This document shows positions 22,581 to 34,927 of a stretch of DNA of 64,000 bases, in pieces. How positions within the stretch are numbered: the stretch's first letter is position 1; every line of letters begins with the position of its first letter. The notes beneath the pieces are model-generated. The model was not told where the DNA came from. It worked only from the letters and a program-made list of their open reading frames with translations, and did no database searches. Source of the DNA: Panax quinquefolius (taxonomy: Eukaryota; Streptophyta; Magnoliopsida; Apiales; Araliaceae); assembly GCA_020205615.1 (NCBI GenBank), contig CM035168.1:2683830-2747829 (forward strand), read 5' to 3'. The translations under genes and the position numbers were made by a program.

Positions 22581-24098
22581 CTTGTGCCTTATGAATGGCC
22601 TTTTTCACCCTATTTTGAGCTGCTATTTAGCAAGGGTGTTATAATTATCATTATTTTTTGATTATGGCTGATGACAAGCACCAAATTTTATGGTCTATCT
22701 CTTAGAGTCGTGTCAAACATGTATGAGCTAGGGATTTTTCAATGGATAAGTTTAGACTGTTATTGATCCGTCCTTCTAATGAGCACCGACCAACATGTTT
22801 GACTAGTATATTTTTTTTAAAATTTAGTTCGCGTGTTTATTGCTTTGAGCACTTGTTCACTCTTATAAATTTTCATTTTACAAGGTAATAAAAGACTTAG
22901 ATGTTTTTACAGTTGTGGATCTTGGATTCGTGCATGTTTAGATATATTTATAAAAAAAAGAAGAAAAAAAAGAAGAAGATAAATAGAAAAAGAATAATTT
23001 GTTATCGAAGATTTAATATTGAAAGTCTTGCGGTGGGTCGAGATGGAGCGTAAAACGCACTCGCCCATAAATGCAGGACCGATATTGAGATGGAGCCTAA
23101 AATGCAATCACTTTATAATCTTTGGTGCATAAAGTCTAATTTGGCTTATGTTGATCACGTGGCCTTTTCTGCTCGAGTTACTAGATTTTTAGGGGTGTTC
23201 TACACCTAGTGCCCTAAAGTCGTCTGTCTTGGGAGTCACTGATCAAAAGCTCATTAATGGGTAGTTCTGATTAGCCTAAGGTAATTAAGGACTGTCCGAG
23301 TCAGGTTTTACAGTCTTCATGCTAGAATCTTTTGATCCGTTACTGCACTTGTGTCTTATTCTTAATGCTTATTGAATGTTTAAATTGCGGAGTGTGTATT
23401 TTTGTATTAACAATCGACTTTGCGAACTTATTTTGAAGCTATGATTAGTCAGGACGGTTGGTCTCCACACACACACATAGAATGGATCGAATACAGTCTT
23501 ATGCTTGACATTGAATGAACCCTTATTCATATCTGTGTTTGTCCTGTTCTCTGAGAGTAGCTTTAAGCTTTCAAGCCATGATACTATATTATAGTTTTAT
23601 TTCTCTTTCGCGTGTGTTTTACTTTTGTTAATGTGTATTAGATAGTTTGCTCAAGGACAAGCAAAGACTTAAGTTTGGGGGTATTTGATGAGTGAAATTT
23701 ATACCCGCAAATCAGATACTTTATGACTTAAATACTTGCCTGAATTCGTAGTTTTTATGTAGTTTTATATGATAATTGTGGTATTGTGCTTATCTGATGA
23801 ATTGCAGGGCTCTACAGTACTTTTCCAACTTTAAAAGGGCAAAATGGTCATTATTTGTACACTCGCCCCCCGGCGCCAATGCCAAGCTTAATGGCCGCGC
23901 TGCAGAGCCACCCCCTAGCCCTTGATGACATCAGGACCGCGCCGCAGTGCCACCACTCCTTCTTTGGCTCTCCGTGTCCCAGATTCTAATATGGCAATCA
24001 TGGCATTATCTAAAGCTTGGTGGCCTTATGCATGCCAGCCACCTCCAGCCTCCCAAACAATCAAGAGCCTTGTTTGACCTATCAAAAAGGAGGGAAAA
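22581..24098 (+). mobile_element. Athila-type 3' LTR, segment 2 of 3
   Basis: This continues segment 1 after the E2 target duplication (CTTGT, 22581-22585). It contains a purine run at about 22950-22995, and GCTCAAGGACAAGCAAAGAC followed by TTAAGTTTGGGGGTATTTGATG (about 23650-23692), a word combination typical of Athila-type LTRs. A GC-rich block lies at 23865-23970 (GCGCCGCAG-type words), also common in these LTRs. The last five bases, GAAAA, are the left copy of the E3 target duplication. Confidence 0.65.
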
Positions 24099-24784
24099 TG
24101 TAAGACCCCAGCTTTTATAAATAAAGATGAATTTTCTATAAATATTATTTTTGAATATTATGGAATAAATTTGATATAATGTTATAGTTGTGGGTAATAT
24201 TTATAAATTTTGCAAAGTAAGCAAGTTGTTATAAAATATTCGTTTGGTCTGGAATATTCTTTTGTTTGGGAATATTCATACGACGGCTCAATCAATGGTG
24301 GACTCCATTAACGGAAGTATTGTCGTAGTTAGAAAACGACAAAATTATCTTTCTATAAAAATAACTACAGAGGTGTTACCGTTAAAACCGCTGAACTACC
24401 CTAGTAGTAAAAAGTACAAAGAATACGTGGTTGCATAGTAGCACACTGGTATTGATTATTATCGATGCTTACGTGAGAAGTCACTTAGTTATACTCAATT
24501 ATTGCTACAAGAATTAACCGTGATCATATCTCTTATATTATTGATTCAATTATTGTCACAAGATCATCTCTATAATATGTTATATTATTAATTGAGACGA
24601 CAAGTTATAAATGATTAAAAATTGTTGAAAGATTAAATATGTGTTGATTAAAAATAAAATGATTTGTGGTAATATTTATTCAATCCTCGATGTATATAAA
24701 GAGTCTCATATATGAGACGCTTTGTGGTAAGTTTGATTATTTTATGGGGGCCCATATGTCATCATCTAAGAGTCTCTTCATCAA

Positions 24785-25040
24785 TAGTATTTATCTTTGC
24801 GAATAGTAATTACCTTTGTGAATAGTAATTACCTTCGTGAATAGTATTTACCTTCGTGAATAGTATTTACCTTTGTGAATAGTAATTACCTTTGTGAATA
24901 GTAATTACCTTCACAATAGTATTTACCTTCGTCAATAGTATTTGCCTTTGTCAATAGTAATTACCTTCTTCAATAGTAATTACCTTACCTTCATCAATAG
25001 TAATTACCTTCACAATAGTAATTACCCCTTAGTAATTACC
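24785..25040. repeat. 20-bp minisatellite in E3 5' LTR
   Basis: About a dozen copies of a unit near AATAGTAATTACCTTYGTG lie 160-400 bp upstream of the TATA box. The 3' LTR has the same array at about 31745-31985 with a different number and order of variants. The E2 LTR lacks it. Its place in U3 would suit a regulatory role, but that is untested. Confidence 0.85.
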
Positions 25041-25200
25041 CTCGCAAATAGTAGTTGTCCCTTCAATATTACCAAGAGTTAATCGCCTTTCTTCTGTTCC
25101 AAGGGTTAATTACCCTTCTCGCAAATAGTAGTTGTCTCTTCAATATTACCAAGAGTTATTTTGACCCTTCATTAAGACCAAGAGCCACCCTCAGTTTTTC

Positions 25201-25208
25201 TATAAATA
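25201..25208 (+). promoter_or_regulatory. TATA box of E3 5' LTR
   Basis: TATAAATA is followed by GAAAGCTCATTCCTTC. The matching word in the 3' LTR is at 32134-32141. It is the likely start of the genomic transcript. Confidence 0.55.
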
Positions 25209-27096
25209 GAAAGCTCATTCCTTCATTAATTCTTACGAATTCACTGAAACTCTAGAGAGAGAAACTATAGAGAGACAGAAGAAAAGTATTCTGCTACTTC
25301 ACTTTTCCAATATTCAGTTCTTCTAAGGTAAGGGATATTATTTGTTGTACCCGTAAGGGATATTATTTGTTGTACCCGTAAGGGGTGTTATTCTTTCTTA
25401 TTCATGAAGAGAACTTCATTATTCCATTCATTATTATTCGTTGAATAACTCGTAAAAGTGGCATACCCTATACATAACCTCAGATACGCAGATACCCTAT
25501 ACTTGGTGAAATCTTTATATTATTCCATTCTTATTTATTCTGTTGAATAACTCAGATACGCTGTGAATCCCCTATACTTGGTGATCTTCTTCTCGTTATA
25601 CCATTCTTTATTATTCTCATTGAATATCCTCGTGCGTGTTTTTTACATCGGACCGGTTCCATTGTTTATTATTCCGTATTTTATTATTCTCGCTGAATAT
25701 CCTCGTCATCGTGTTTTTACACCTTTTACACTCGGTTCCATTGTTTATTATTCAAAGATTTATTATTCTCGTTGGATAATCCCGCTTGCGGTGAATTTCA
25801 CCCGACCGGTTCCGTTATTATTATTCTCGCTGAATAACTCGCCTATGCATAAGTACCGCATGCACGGTGATTTCTTTTGTTATTCCATTCTTTATTATAC
25901 CCAAATTGGTTAAAACTTTGACTTCTATACTCCATGAAATTAGTAGAATATCCTTGATATTTGCGTTTCATCCAAAGATCTTTTCATGGAAATATTCTTC
26001 CGATCATTCTTGAATTTTACTCTACAAAACAAGATCTTGTTGACAATTTAGACGTTAATAATTCCTAGATAAATTAATTTTGAACTTGTTTTATTGAATT
26101 ATTATGTCATTGTCATCATCCTCATGTTATATTATGTTATCTTATCTTCGCTTACGTGCATAGATGAACTTTATATGATTATGACCAGTGGATCATTCGT
26201 GTATAATCACGGCTTGATATAAATGATGTGACAAAAGTCCTCGGGGGCCCTGTAATGCAAATGATGGATAGTTTTTGGTATGATTATGACCAGGGTGATT
26301 CTAAGATATAGTCATGACCATTGATAATTTGATGAAAATCCTTGACCGTGGTACAGTGGATGATTAGATATTGTGGTTTATTCATTAAACCGAGTCTTAG
26401 TGATAAAAATTGATGAAAACCTTTTTAAAACCTAAAAGATAGTAGACTTTATTTTCTACTGACTCTTTTAATGGATCAGATATTCAACCGCAGCTTAAAC
26501 CGGTTGTCTATTGTATTTTATCGCTTTAACATTGTTGAAGACTATTGATAATTTATTCGCATTATCTTAGTTATAATATTTCTTCATCGGGCTAGTTGAG
26601 CTCACCCTTTCTTTCACCGTTTCTCTTCGTGAAATGAGAATATAGCCGGGACGAAGCCTGGGAAAAGAGTGATGGTCCGAAGATAGCATTAGTAGTCCTC
26701 ACTATTCTTCGTTAAATAGTGTGACAATAAATGTAATGAGGACTCCTTGAGTATGGATATTGTCTAAATGACAATATTCCTATTAGAACTCTCGCTTTAT
26801 GTATTGTCGTATGTTACACCTACGGATGTATAATTAAGTTTGTATTTGAATTTATGTACCATGTAAGTGGCGACCCAAGATGGGTGACGATACCTAATTT
26901 TGGGGGCGCCACGGTTGGTATCGTAGCTTAGGATATGATCCCCGCTAAGATGTGAGATAAGAACTAGAGGGAGAGATAGGGAATTCCTTCGCTAGTATGA
27001 CCTACCTAAGTTTATTTGGTATTTGATTGGTCTCACGTAGTATAGTGATAATATGTTGTATGTCAATTAACCCTTATTTTGTGGCGGTGTTTGAAA

Positions 27097-28985
27097 ATGG
27101 CATCCGAGAATGTTGAGAATAGCAATGGAGCACGGAGAGACCGCTGATTCTCCATGATCAATAATCGTGACAATGTGCAACAGATGGCGATAATCCTCCC
27201 ATAAACAAACAACACCGATCAATCGACGAAACGACGAGACGCTTAAGAGGTTTTTAGAATTCATGCAACATCAAAGTAAAAAGCGACTCCCGCCCAAAAC
27301 GTAGGTGGAAACATCGGAAAACTCTCGCGGCACCGCTAAACAATTCAAGGAGCCGGGACCACCGGAGTTTAAGAGAGAGCCAAAACCACTTCGGCGAAGC
27401 ATGGATAAAGCAGATTACCAAGATATTTGATGTCTTGGGATGCTCCGAGGAGCAAAAGGTTCCTTTCACGCCTTTATGTTGCGCGAGAGGCAGACATCGG
27501 GGGAATTGGTAAACGTACTCAACCTCCTCAGATCAAGATATCTTGGGAGAAGTTCCAGAGTCGTTTCAACGACAAATACTTTCCCGAAAGTATTCACCAT
27601 ACGAAGGAGGTGGAGTTTATCAAGTTGAACAAAACAATACGACCGTGTCGCAATACGAGGCAAAATTTATGAGTTATCACGGTTTCATCCCCACTCGGTG
27701 GATAATGAAGAGAAATGGCGCTTAATGTTTTTAAGAGGTTTGAAGTCGAGATACGCCAACATCTTATTTCTCATAAACCGTGTTTGTATTCGATGATGTA
27801 AAATAGGGCTCATTAGTGGAGCGCGATAACGAGTCAACGCAACTAAAAGAGAGCACCAAAAAAAAATTATAATACCAAATGAGAGTAGTCATCGGGCGGT
27901 GACAACAAGCGTGGAGGGAATCAATAAAGCCAGATATGGTAACCACTTCTGCGGGTAATCGTGGTCAAAGCAATAAGAATGGATATTTCAAGAAAAGGAG
28001 ATTCAACAATGATGGAAAGACGTCAAAGACCAAAGACCAAGTTGTTAAGGAAGGAGAAAGACCACCTATCATATGCTTCAAATGCGAGGAGAGGGACACA
28101 TCATCCGAACTCACGCCATGCCATTTCAAAGCATGTTATAATTGTGGAAGAGAAGGTCACTTAGCTCGATTTTGTCGCTTATCAAGACAAATTCAACTAG
28201 GATGGAGGCACCAAAGGTCATTCCCTGCATAAACCAAAGCCTTAGTTTAAGAGAGAGCGTTTTTTTCTCGTGACGAGGAACCCGAATAAAATTATCACGG
28301 GTAAGTTAATCATAAGCTCTCAAGTCTCTATACCGTGTTAGATACCGCCTCTACCCACTTTTTTATTTCACCTAGTTATGTTCAACGCTTAAATTTGACT
28401 CAAGAAGTTAAACTTTGACTTATTGGTTGAAACTTCGCTAGTAGGAGCCTTCGTACCTCTACCGCTTTTTAAATCTTGTTTGATTCAAATAAACATTTTC
28501 ACGCTACTTCGTCGATCTTATCTCTTTGAAAATATTTGTCTTTGATGTGACTTTAGAAATCGATTGGTTAAATACTCATCATGATTTTTGTAAGGTTGTT
28601 AGCTTTCATACTCTTAACCAACCCGTTATGCTAATTCAAAGTAACCAAACCACTAAAGTCAATCATCATTATCAAGCCATAAGTAAGAAAGAGCCCCGAT
28701 CCTTTCGTTGTTGACTTCCTTGTGTGGAATGCACCGCTTTACTTTCTCGTAGGCGACGCCGTGATCAAGATGGCAAGTTGATAGGTATCATTGTGAGGTG
28801 CTATCTGTGTTAAGGGATAAGTCATCACAGCTTGGTATTAATGTGACGTACTATCCAAGCCTTGACGAGAGTAGCAGCTTTGAATGATATTTCTATCATT
28901 AATAAATTTCTTGACGATTCTTGAAGATTTCCTAGCCTACCCTAGAGCGTGAAATCGAATTTTGTATTTACCCCAAAGATAAAAC
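27097..28985 (+). pseudogene. E3 gag-protease remnant
   Basis: ATG 27097 starts a frame close to that of the composite element (49254). The capsid region (FNDKYFPESI block at about 27568) is cut into several frames. The basic linker and zinc knuckles are at about 27960-28175; the second knuckle CYNCGREGHLARFC is intact and the first is broken by a frameshift. At the protease site the triad reads Asp-Thr-Ala instead of Asp-Thr-Gly (about 28340). The protease fold continues to about 28680 and is then replaced by the foreign block. RT similarity fades at about 28985. Not functional. Confidence 0.8.
28684..28878 (+). other. About 190-bp foreign block in E3 pol
   Basis: This is the counterpart of 17754-17945 in E2, with the same endpoints in pol and the same internal near-repeat (GGTATCATTGTGAGG... 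and GGTATTAATGTGACG...). Shared endpoints mean it was acquired before the E2 and E3 insertions. Confidence 0.7.
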
Positions 28986-29019
28986 CCATTTCTTAAACCC
29001 TCAAATATTTCTTCAACTA

Positions 29020-30130
29020 AAATGAATAGCTTTACGTGGTTTATGATGAAAGTCATAATAAAAGCATTGGACTAATGAAAATCATGGGTATACGTGGTAT
29101 TAGTAAGTGTTATGATGAGTTATGTTGGTTAGTATGTGAAAACATGAAAGTTTCTTAAAAATCACAAGGAGTTAAAAACCGATTTTGGTGAAAACGAATA
29201 TAAAATTCAATCGACCAAATCTCTTATTATATTTTGAATTTTTGAGTGTGGTTAAGTCCTAGAGTTAGATCTATGAGTTACCTAACTAATCCAAGTGGAA
29301 TCAATGAAAAAGGTGTTGTAGATTTTCGTGTGGACTGATTTTAGCAAAGGAGTCAAAACTTCAAAATGTCCAAAAAGTCACTGCCACGTTTTTTGTAAGG
29401 GCTGTTTCGGCCACTTAATTAGTGAGAAAAATTCAGGCCTTTTGGGACATAAAAGTATATGGTATAAAGAACATCGTGTCCAAAAATGAGCTCATTCCGA
29501 CTTAAAATGAGCAAGTTATGACCATTTCAATATTTAGGTTTTTTTTTGACGAAAAATGCTATAACTGGAGTTCTATAACTCACGATGACCATGAAATTTA
29601 AATCGAGGCTCACATTAACATGTGTAAGGTCCTGCCCAAGATTTGGGAATTTTGGAGTTAAACTTGAGGTAGCTAATTTCTTAAGGAATTAATTAGAAAT
29701 TAATTTTTGAAAAATAGTAAATGAATTTTAAAAATTCGAGAAAAATATATTTTCATTATGGGACTATATTATGCTAAATCCTTAAAAAGAAATATTTTTG
29801 GGACTGATTTGGTATTTTTCATGAAAATAGTTTAGTTACTTAACATATGAGTTAAATATGTTATGTGAAGTAACAAAGTTGAAAATAGGATTTTTATGGC
29901 TAGAGAATCCTATATAGAGTATATGCATATTTTTTTTGAGGGATTTGATAATTGGTGATGATATCTTATGAGTATGGCATTTTTGAATGATTAAATGCAT
30001 TATATGGTAAAGCGTAAACAATTGAGATAAATTGTTTATAAATTTAAGAAGTGATTAAAATATTGTTATAATATTAATGATATTAGATTATGAGATTATT
30101 AAGTGATTGATAACATGGGGATATTCTTGA
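29020..30130 (+). other. Non-coding module 1 (E3 copy)
   Basis: Co-linear with 18098-19189 in E2 apart from small indels. Like that copy it has no conserved frame. Comparison of the two shows no excess of silent change that would suggest coding, as far as can be judged by eye. Confidence 0.75.
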
Positions 30131-30316
30131 ATCTCGGATAAATTATATTATAAATGTTTAATATTTATCCTTTATCTCATTTGATTGATTCTTTATATCA
30201 TTATCCTCATGCTTATATTACGTTGAAAGTCATCTCGCGGCTGTCAGAAGGTATATGGACTGGACTTTATGTATGATTATGACCGGGATTGTTCTACGAT
30301 AATCATAACCGTAATT

Positions 30317-30623
30317 GAAAACACGATTATCTTTGGTCAGTAGTGCATGGATAATTTGTGGTCGTGATACTAATGAATACACGATTATCTTCGTCGTAGT
30401 AGGATAATTTGTGGTCGTGATGGATAATTTGTGGTCGTGATACTAATGAATACACGATTATCTTTATCTTCGTCAGTAGTAGTATGGATAATTTGTGGTC
30501 GTGATACTAATGAATACACGATTATCTTCGGTCAGAGTGCATGGATAATTTGTGGTCGTGATACTAATGAATACACGATTATCTTTGGTAGTAGTATGGA
30601 TAATTCGTGGTCGTGATACTAAT
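30317..30623. repeat. 57-bp tandem repeat (E3)
   Basis: About five irregular copies of the unit seen in E2 (TACACGATTATCTT, GGATAATTTGTGGTCG), with one truncated copy at about 30400-30430. Copy number differs from E2, so the array has expanded or contracted since the lineage formed. Confidence 0.85.
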
Positions 30624-31065
30624 GAATATCCTCGGCCCAGAGCGCGGGGATGATTCGATGATATGGATTAATTATCGAAATGAGTCTCAAAGAATGAAAT
30701 ATTAATTCATGGATGTGGTAAAAGTCATCTTTGTCAGAAGTGCATTGATAGACTTGGTATGATTATGACCACGGATTATTCTGGTATAATCATGATCAGA
30801 TTGAAAACACGAATATCCTCGGCCAAGAAGTGCATGGATAATTCGTGGTCGTGATACTATTAAGTCGCTGCCTCAAAGATTATTGGTTTTACAAATTGTA
30901 TATCTTTAGCTCAGTGCAAAAGATGAATTGTTAATGAATATCTTCATGGATTGTGAAGATGAATTTAATATTTTTAACGATAAAGGTATTCAAGGTATCC
31001 TCACCTCTTTATCATATCAGTACGCATTCTAATTTCGAGGGCTTAAATTTCATAAGAAGGGAGGT
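30624..31065 (+). other. LTR-like fragment, pol tail and polypurine tract of E3
   Basis: Tekay LTR-like words continue to about 30975, then the end of the pol frame (GGTATCCTCACCTC, TAATTTCGAGGGC). The polypurine tract AAGAAGGGAGGT (31054-31065) touches the 3' LTR. Same design as 19715-20164 in E2. Confidence 0.75.
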
Positions 31066-33840
31066 TGTAAGACCCTCACTTTTATAAATAAAGATGAATT
31101 TTCTATAAATATTATTTTTGAATATTATGGAATAAATTTGATATAATGTTATAGTTGTGGGTAATATTTATAAATTTTGCAAAGTAAGCAAGTTGTTATA
31201 AAATATTCGTTTGGTCTGGGAATATTCTTTTGTTTGGGAATATTCGTGACGACGGCTCAATCAATGGTGGACCTCATTAACGGAAGTATTATCGTAGTTA
31301 GAAAACGACAAAATTATCTTTCTATAAAAATAACTAAGCAGAGGTGTTACCGTTAAAACCGTTGAACTACCCTTAGTAAAAGTACAAGAATACGCGGCGT
31401 GGTCGCATAAGAGCACACCAGATTGATTATCGATGCTTACGTGAGAAGTCACTTAGCTATACTCAATTATTGCTTATGAAGAATTGCCGATCATATCTCT
31501 TATATTATTGATTCAATTATTGTCACAAAGATTATCATCATATAATATGTTATATTATTAATTGAGACGACAAGTTATAAATGATTAAAAATTGTTGAAA
31601 GATTAAATATGTGTTGATTAAAAATAAAATGATTTGTGGTAATATTTATTCAATCCTCGATGTATATAAAGAGTCTCATTATGAGACGTTTGTGGTAAGT
31701 TTGATTATTTTATGGGGGCCCATATGTCATCATCTAAGAGTCTCTTCAATAATAGTTTACCTTACCTAGTAATTACCTTTTGATAGTAATTACCTTTGTG
31801 AATAGTAATTACCTTACCTTCGTCAATAGTATTTACCTTTGTGAATAGTAATTACCTTTATGAATAGTAATTACCTTCGTCAATAGTATTTACCTTCATC
31901 AATAGTATTTACCTTTGTCAATAGTAATTACCTTCTTCAATAGTAATTACCTTTCACAATAGTAATTACCCCTTCAAATAAATAGTAGTTGTCCCTTCAA
32001 TATTACCAAGAGTTAACTGCCTCTTCGGCGTTCCAAGGGTTAATTACCCCTTCACAAATAGTAGTTGTCTCTTCAATATTACCAAGAGTTATTTTGACCC
32101 TTCGTTAAGACCAAGAGCCACCCTCGCTTTTTCTATAAATAGAAAGCTCATTCCTTCATTATTTCTTACTTAATTCATTGAAATTCTAGAGAGAGAAAAC
32201 TATAGAGAGAAAGAAGAAAAGTATTCTCGCTACTTCACTTTTCCAATATTCATTTTCTAAGGTAAGGGATATTATTTGTTGTACTGTAAGGGATATTATT
32301 TGTTGTAAATTCGTAAGGGTGTTATTCTTTCTTATTCATGAAGAGAACTTCATTATTCCATTTATTATTATTCTCATTGAATAACTCGTAAAAGTGGCAT
32401 ACCCTATACATAACTCCGATACGCTGATACCCTATACTTGGTGAAATCCTTATATTATTCCATTCTTATTTATTCTCGGTTGAATAACTCAGATACGCTG
32501 TAAATCCCTATACTTGGTGATCTTCTTCTTCGTTATTCCATTCTTTATTATTCGTTGGAATATCTTGTCGTGTGTTTTACACCCCGACACCGGTTCCATT
32601 GCTTTATTATTCCGTATTTATTATTCTCATTGAATATCCTATCTCGTGTGTTTTTACCCTGACCGGTTCCATTGTTTATTATTCAAAGATTTATTATTCT
32701 CATTGATAATCCCGCTTGCAGTGAATTTCACCGACCGGTTCCGTTATTATTATTCTCGTTGAATAACTCGTCTGTATGCGCAAGCACCGCATGCACGGTG
32801 ATTTCTTTTGTTATTCCATTCTTTATTATACCCAAATTAGTTAAAACTTTGACTTCTATACTCCATGAAATTAGTAGAATATCCTTGATATTCATGTTTC
32901 ATCCAAAGATCTTTTCATGGAAATATTCTTCCGATCATTCTTGAATTTTACTCTACAAAACAAGATCTTGTTGACAATTTGGACGTTAATAATTCCCGGA
33001 TAAAATAATTCTTGAACTTGTTTTATTGAATTATTATGTCATTGTCATCATCCTCATGTTATATTATGTTATCTTTATCTTCGCTTACGTGCATAGATGA
33101 ACTTAGTATGATTATGACCGTGGATCATTCGTTATAATCATCATGCTTGATATAAATGATGTGACAAAAGTCCTCAAAGGCATTCGTAATGCAAATTGAT
33201 GGATAGTTTTTGGTATGATTATGACCAAGGGTGATTCTAAGATAGTCATGACCATTGATAATTTGATGAAAATCCTCGACCGTGGTACAGGGATGATTAG
33301 ATATTGTGGTTTATTCATTAAACCGAGTCTTAGTGATAAAAAATAGATGAAAACCTTTAAAACCTAAAAGATAGTAGACTTTATTTTCTACTTGACTCTT
33401 TAATGGATTGCATATTCACCATAGCTTAAACCGGTTGTCTATCAGTATTTTATCGCTTTTACATTGTTGAAGACTATTGATAATTTATTCTCGCATTATC
33501 TTAGTTATAATATTTCTTCGGGCTAGTTGAGCTCACCCTTTCTTTCACCGTTTTCTTCGTGAAATGAGAATATAGTCGGGACGAGTCTGGGAAAAAGAGT
33601 GATGGTCCCAAGATAGCATTAGTAGTCCTCACTATTTTGTTAAATAGAGTGACAATAAATGTAATGAGGACTCCTTGAGTATGGATATTGTCTAAATGAC
33701 AATATTCCTATTAGAACTCTCGCTTTATGTATTGTCGTATGTTACTTACGTATGTATAATTAAGTTTGTATTTGAATTTATGTACCATGTAAGTGGCGAC
33801 CCAAGATGGGTGACGTATACCTAATTTTGGGGGCGTCACA
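31066..33840 (+). repeat. E3 3' LTR
   Basis: A 2775-bp LTR starting TGTAAGACCCT and ending GGGCGTCACA, followed by GAAAA. Unlike the 5' copy it keeps the terminal CA. Minisatellite at about 31745-31985, TATA box at 32134-32141. Confidence 0.92.
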
Positions 33841-34927
33841 GAAAAAGTTATAAAAGGAAAGAGGGAGGCTGCATATGATATATCATATAGAGGGAGAAGA
33901 AGTCTGGAGAGTAGTTTAACTTAGGATTTTATTTCTTTTGTAATTTATCTTCCTTTCTTCTGATAAATGTTTGTAAATATAGATTAGCTAGATTAGGGAG
34001 AAGTTTGGGTTTCTTTGGAGCATCAAGAGCAGTGAGCTACACAGATTGAAGGGCCTTGACAGAGTTTCTTCTTATCTATTTATTTTCTCTGATTTTGTAA
34101 TCCATAAATGTTGTCTTTATTGCTACTTGTATTTTATTCAATAGCTATGAACTGAATATTTGCTCTAAGGTTATAATGGAACCAGTTGTGATTTAAATTG
34201 ACTGTCTTATCTCTTTGGTTGGCACAATATGATTTGGTTCGATATATTTATGCTTAATGATTCTCGCTAAGACATTAGTGATGATTTTGGTAATTTACAT
34301 GATATCGACAGAAGAATTATGAATTTACACCTGAATATATTGGCATATGATTGTGGGTTTCAAATGCATAAATTGTGCATAGAATAGACATATATCTGTG
34401 CACCGCGTGCGACCTAATTGAGAGCTTAAGCTTAAATCCTTGTTATGATCAATCTGTATAGACATATGTAGGATTGTATCTAGCTTGGGCATTCTTTTCT
34501 GTTCTATTCCCTATCGGGTGGATTTGGAAAGGATATGTTCGTACATTCCTCGATAGAGGTGTATGAGCACTTGTGTGTTCTCGGTCGACAAATTGTCGTG
34601 ACCATTAAGACCAGAGAGAGAAGGGTAGCTATTTTGATGAAACATAGCACGCCAGGTGTTCGACAGAATGCCTGAGTGGGGTGAAGTTGTAACCTTAGCT
34701 TGTTATTCCTTAGATTACCATTCGTTATCCATTTACTTGCTTTGATAATTAGTTATGCTTAGATTAATCACTCTTTCATTTATTGTTGTTCGAATAAGAC
34801 TTTAGCGATACAAAGTCGGTATTTGGTAAATATTAGTGATATGTCCTCGTGGGTACGACACTCTACTTATCACTGTATTACTTGTTAGACCGCGTATACT
34901 TGCGTGTGTTTAGTGATCGGTTATCTG
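33841..34927 (+). mobile_element. Athila-type 3' LTR, segment 3 of 3
   Basis: This resumes after the E3 target duplication. TATAAAAG at 33849-33856 is the likely LTR promoter, so E3 landed within a few bases of it. The end contains CGTGGGTACGACACTCTACTTATCACTG (34849-34876, in two overlapping words), characteristic of the 3' part of Athila-type LTRs. The terminal CA and any flanking DNA are missing because the sequence passes at about 34927 into Tekay gag. Confidence 0.65.
33849..33856 (+). promoter_or_regulatory. TATA box of Athila-type LTR
   Basis: TATAAAAG lies 3-4 bases downstream of the E3 target duplication. A leader of about 1 kb would follow. The insertion separates it from all upstream U3 sequence. 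Confidence 0.5.

Larger units (their letters stand above)
24099..26913 (+). repeat. E3 5' LTR
   Basis: A 2815-bp LTR starting TGTAAGACCCC and ending GGGGCGCCACG, so the terminal CA has become CG. The PBS at about 26916 reads TGGTATCGTAGCTT, two changes from the intact site. TATA box at 25201-25208, AGAGAGAAAC leader at about 25252-25285, then palindromic 60-bp units to about 25900. Confidence 0.92.
24099..33840 (+). mobile_element. E3: complete non-autonomous Tekay-derived LTR element
   Basis: This 9742-bp element has LTRs at 24099-26913 and 31066-33840 and perfect flanking duplications GAAAA (24094-24098, 33841-33845). The 4152-bp internal region has the same order as E2: altered PBS, gag-protease remnant with the about 190-bp foreign block, 1.1-kb module, LTR-like fragment with 57-bp repeats, pol tail, polypurine tract. 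It keeps more of gag than E2. Its LTRs form a sub-type of their own, with a 20-bp minisatellite upstream of the promoter. Confidence 0.93.
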
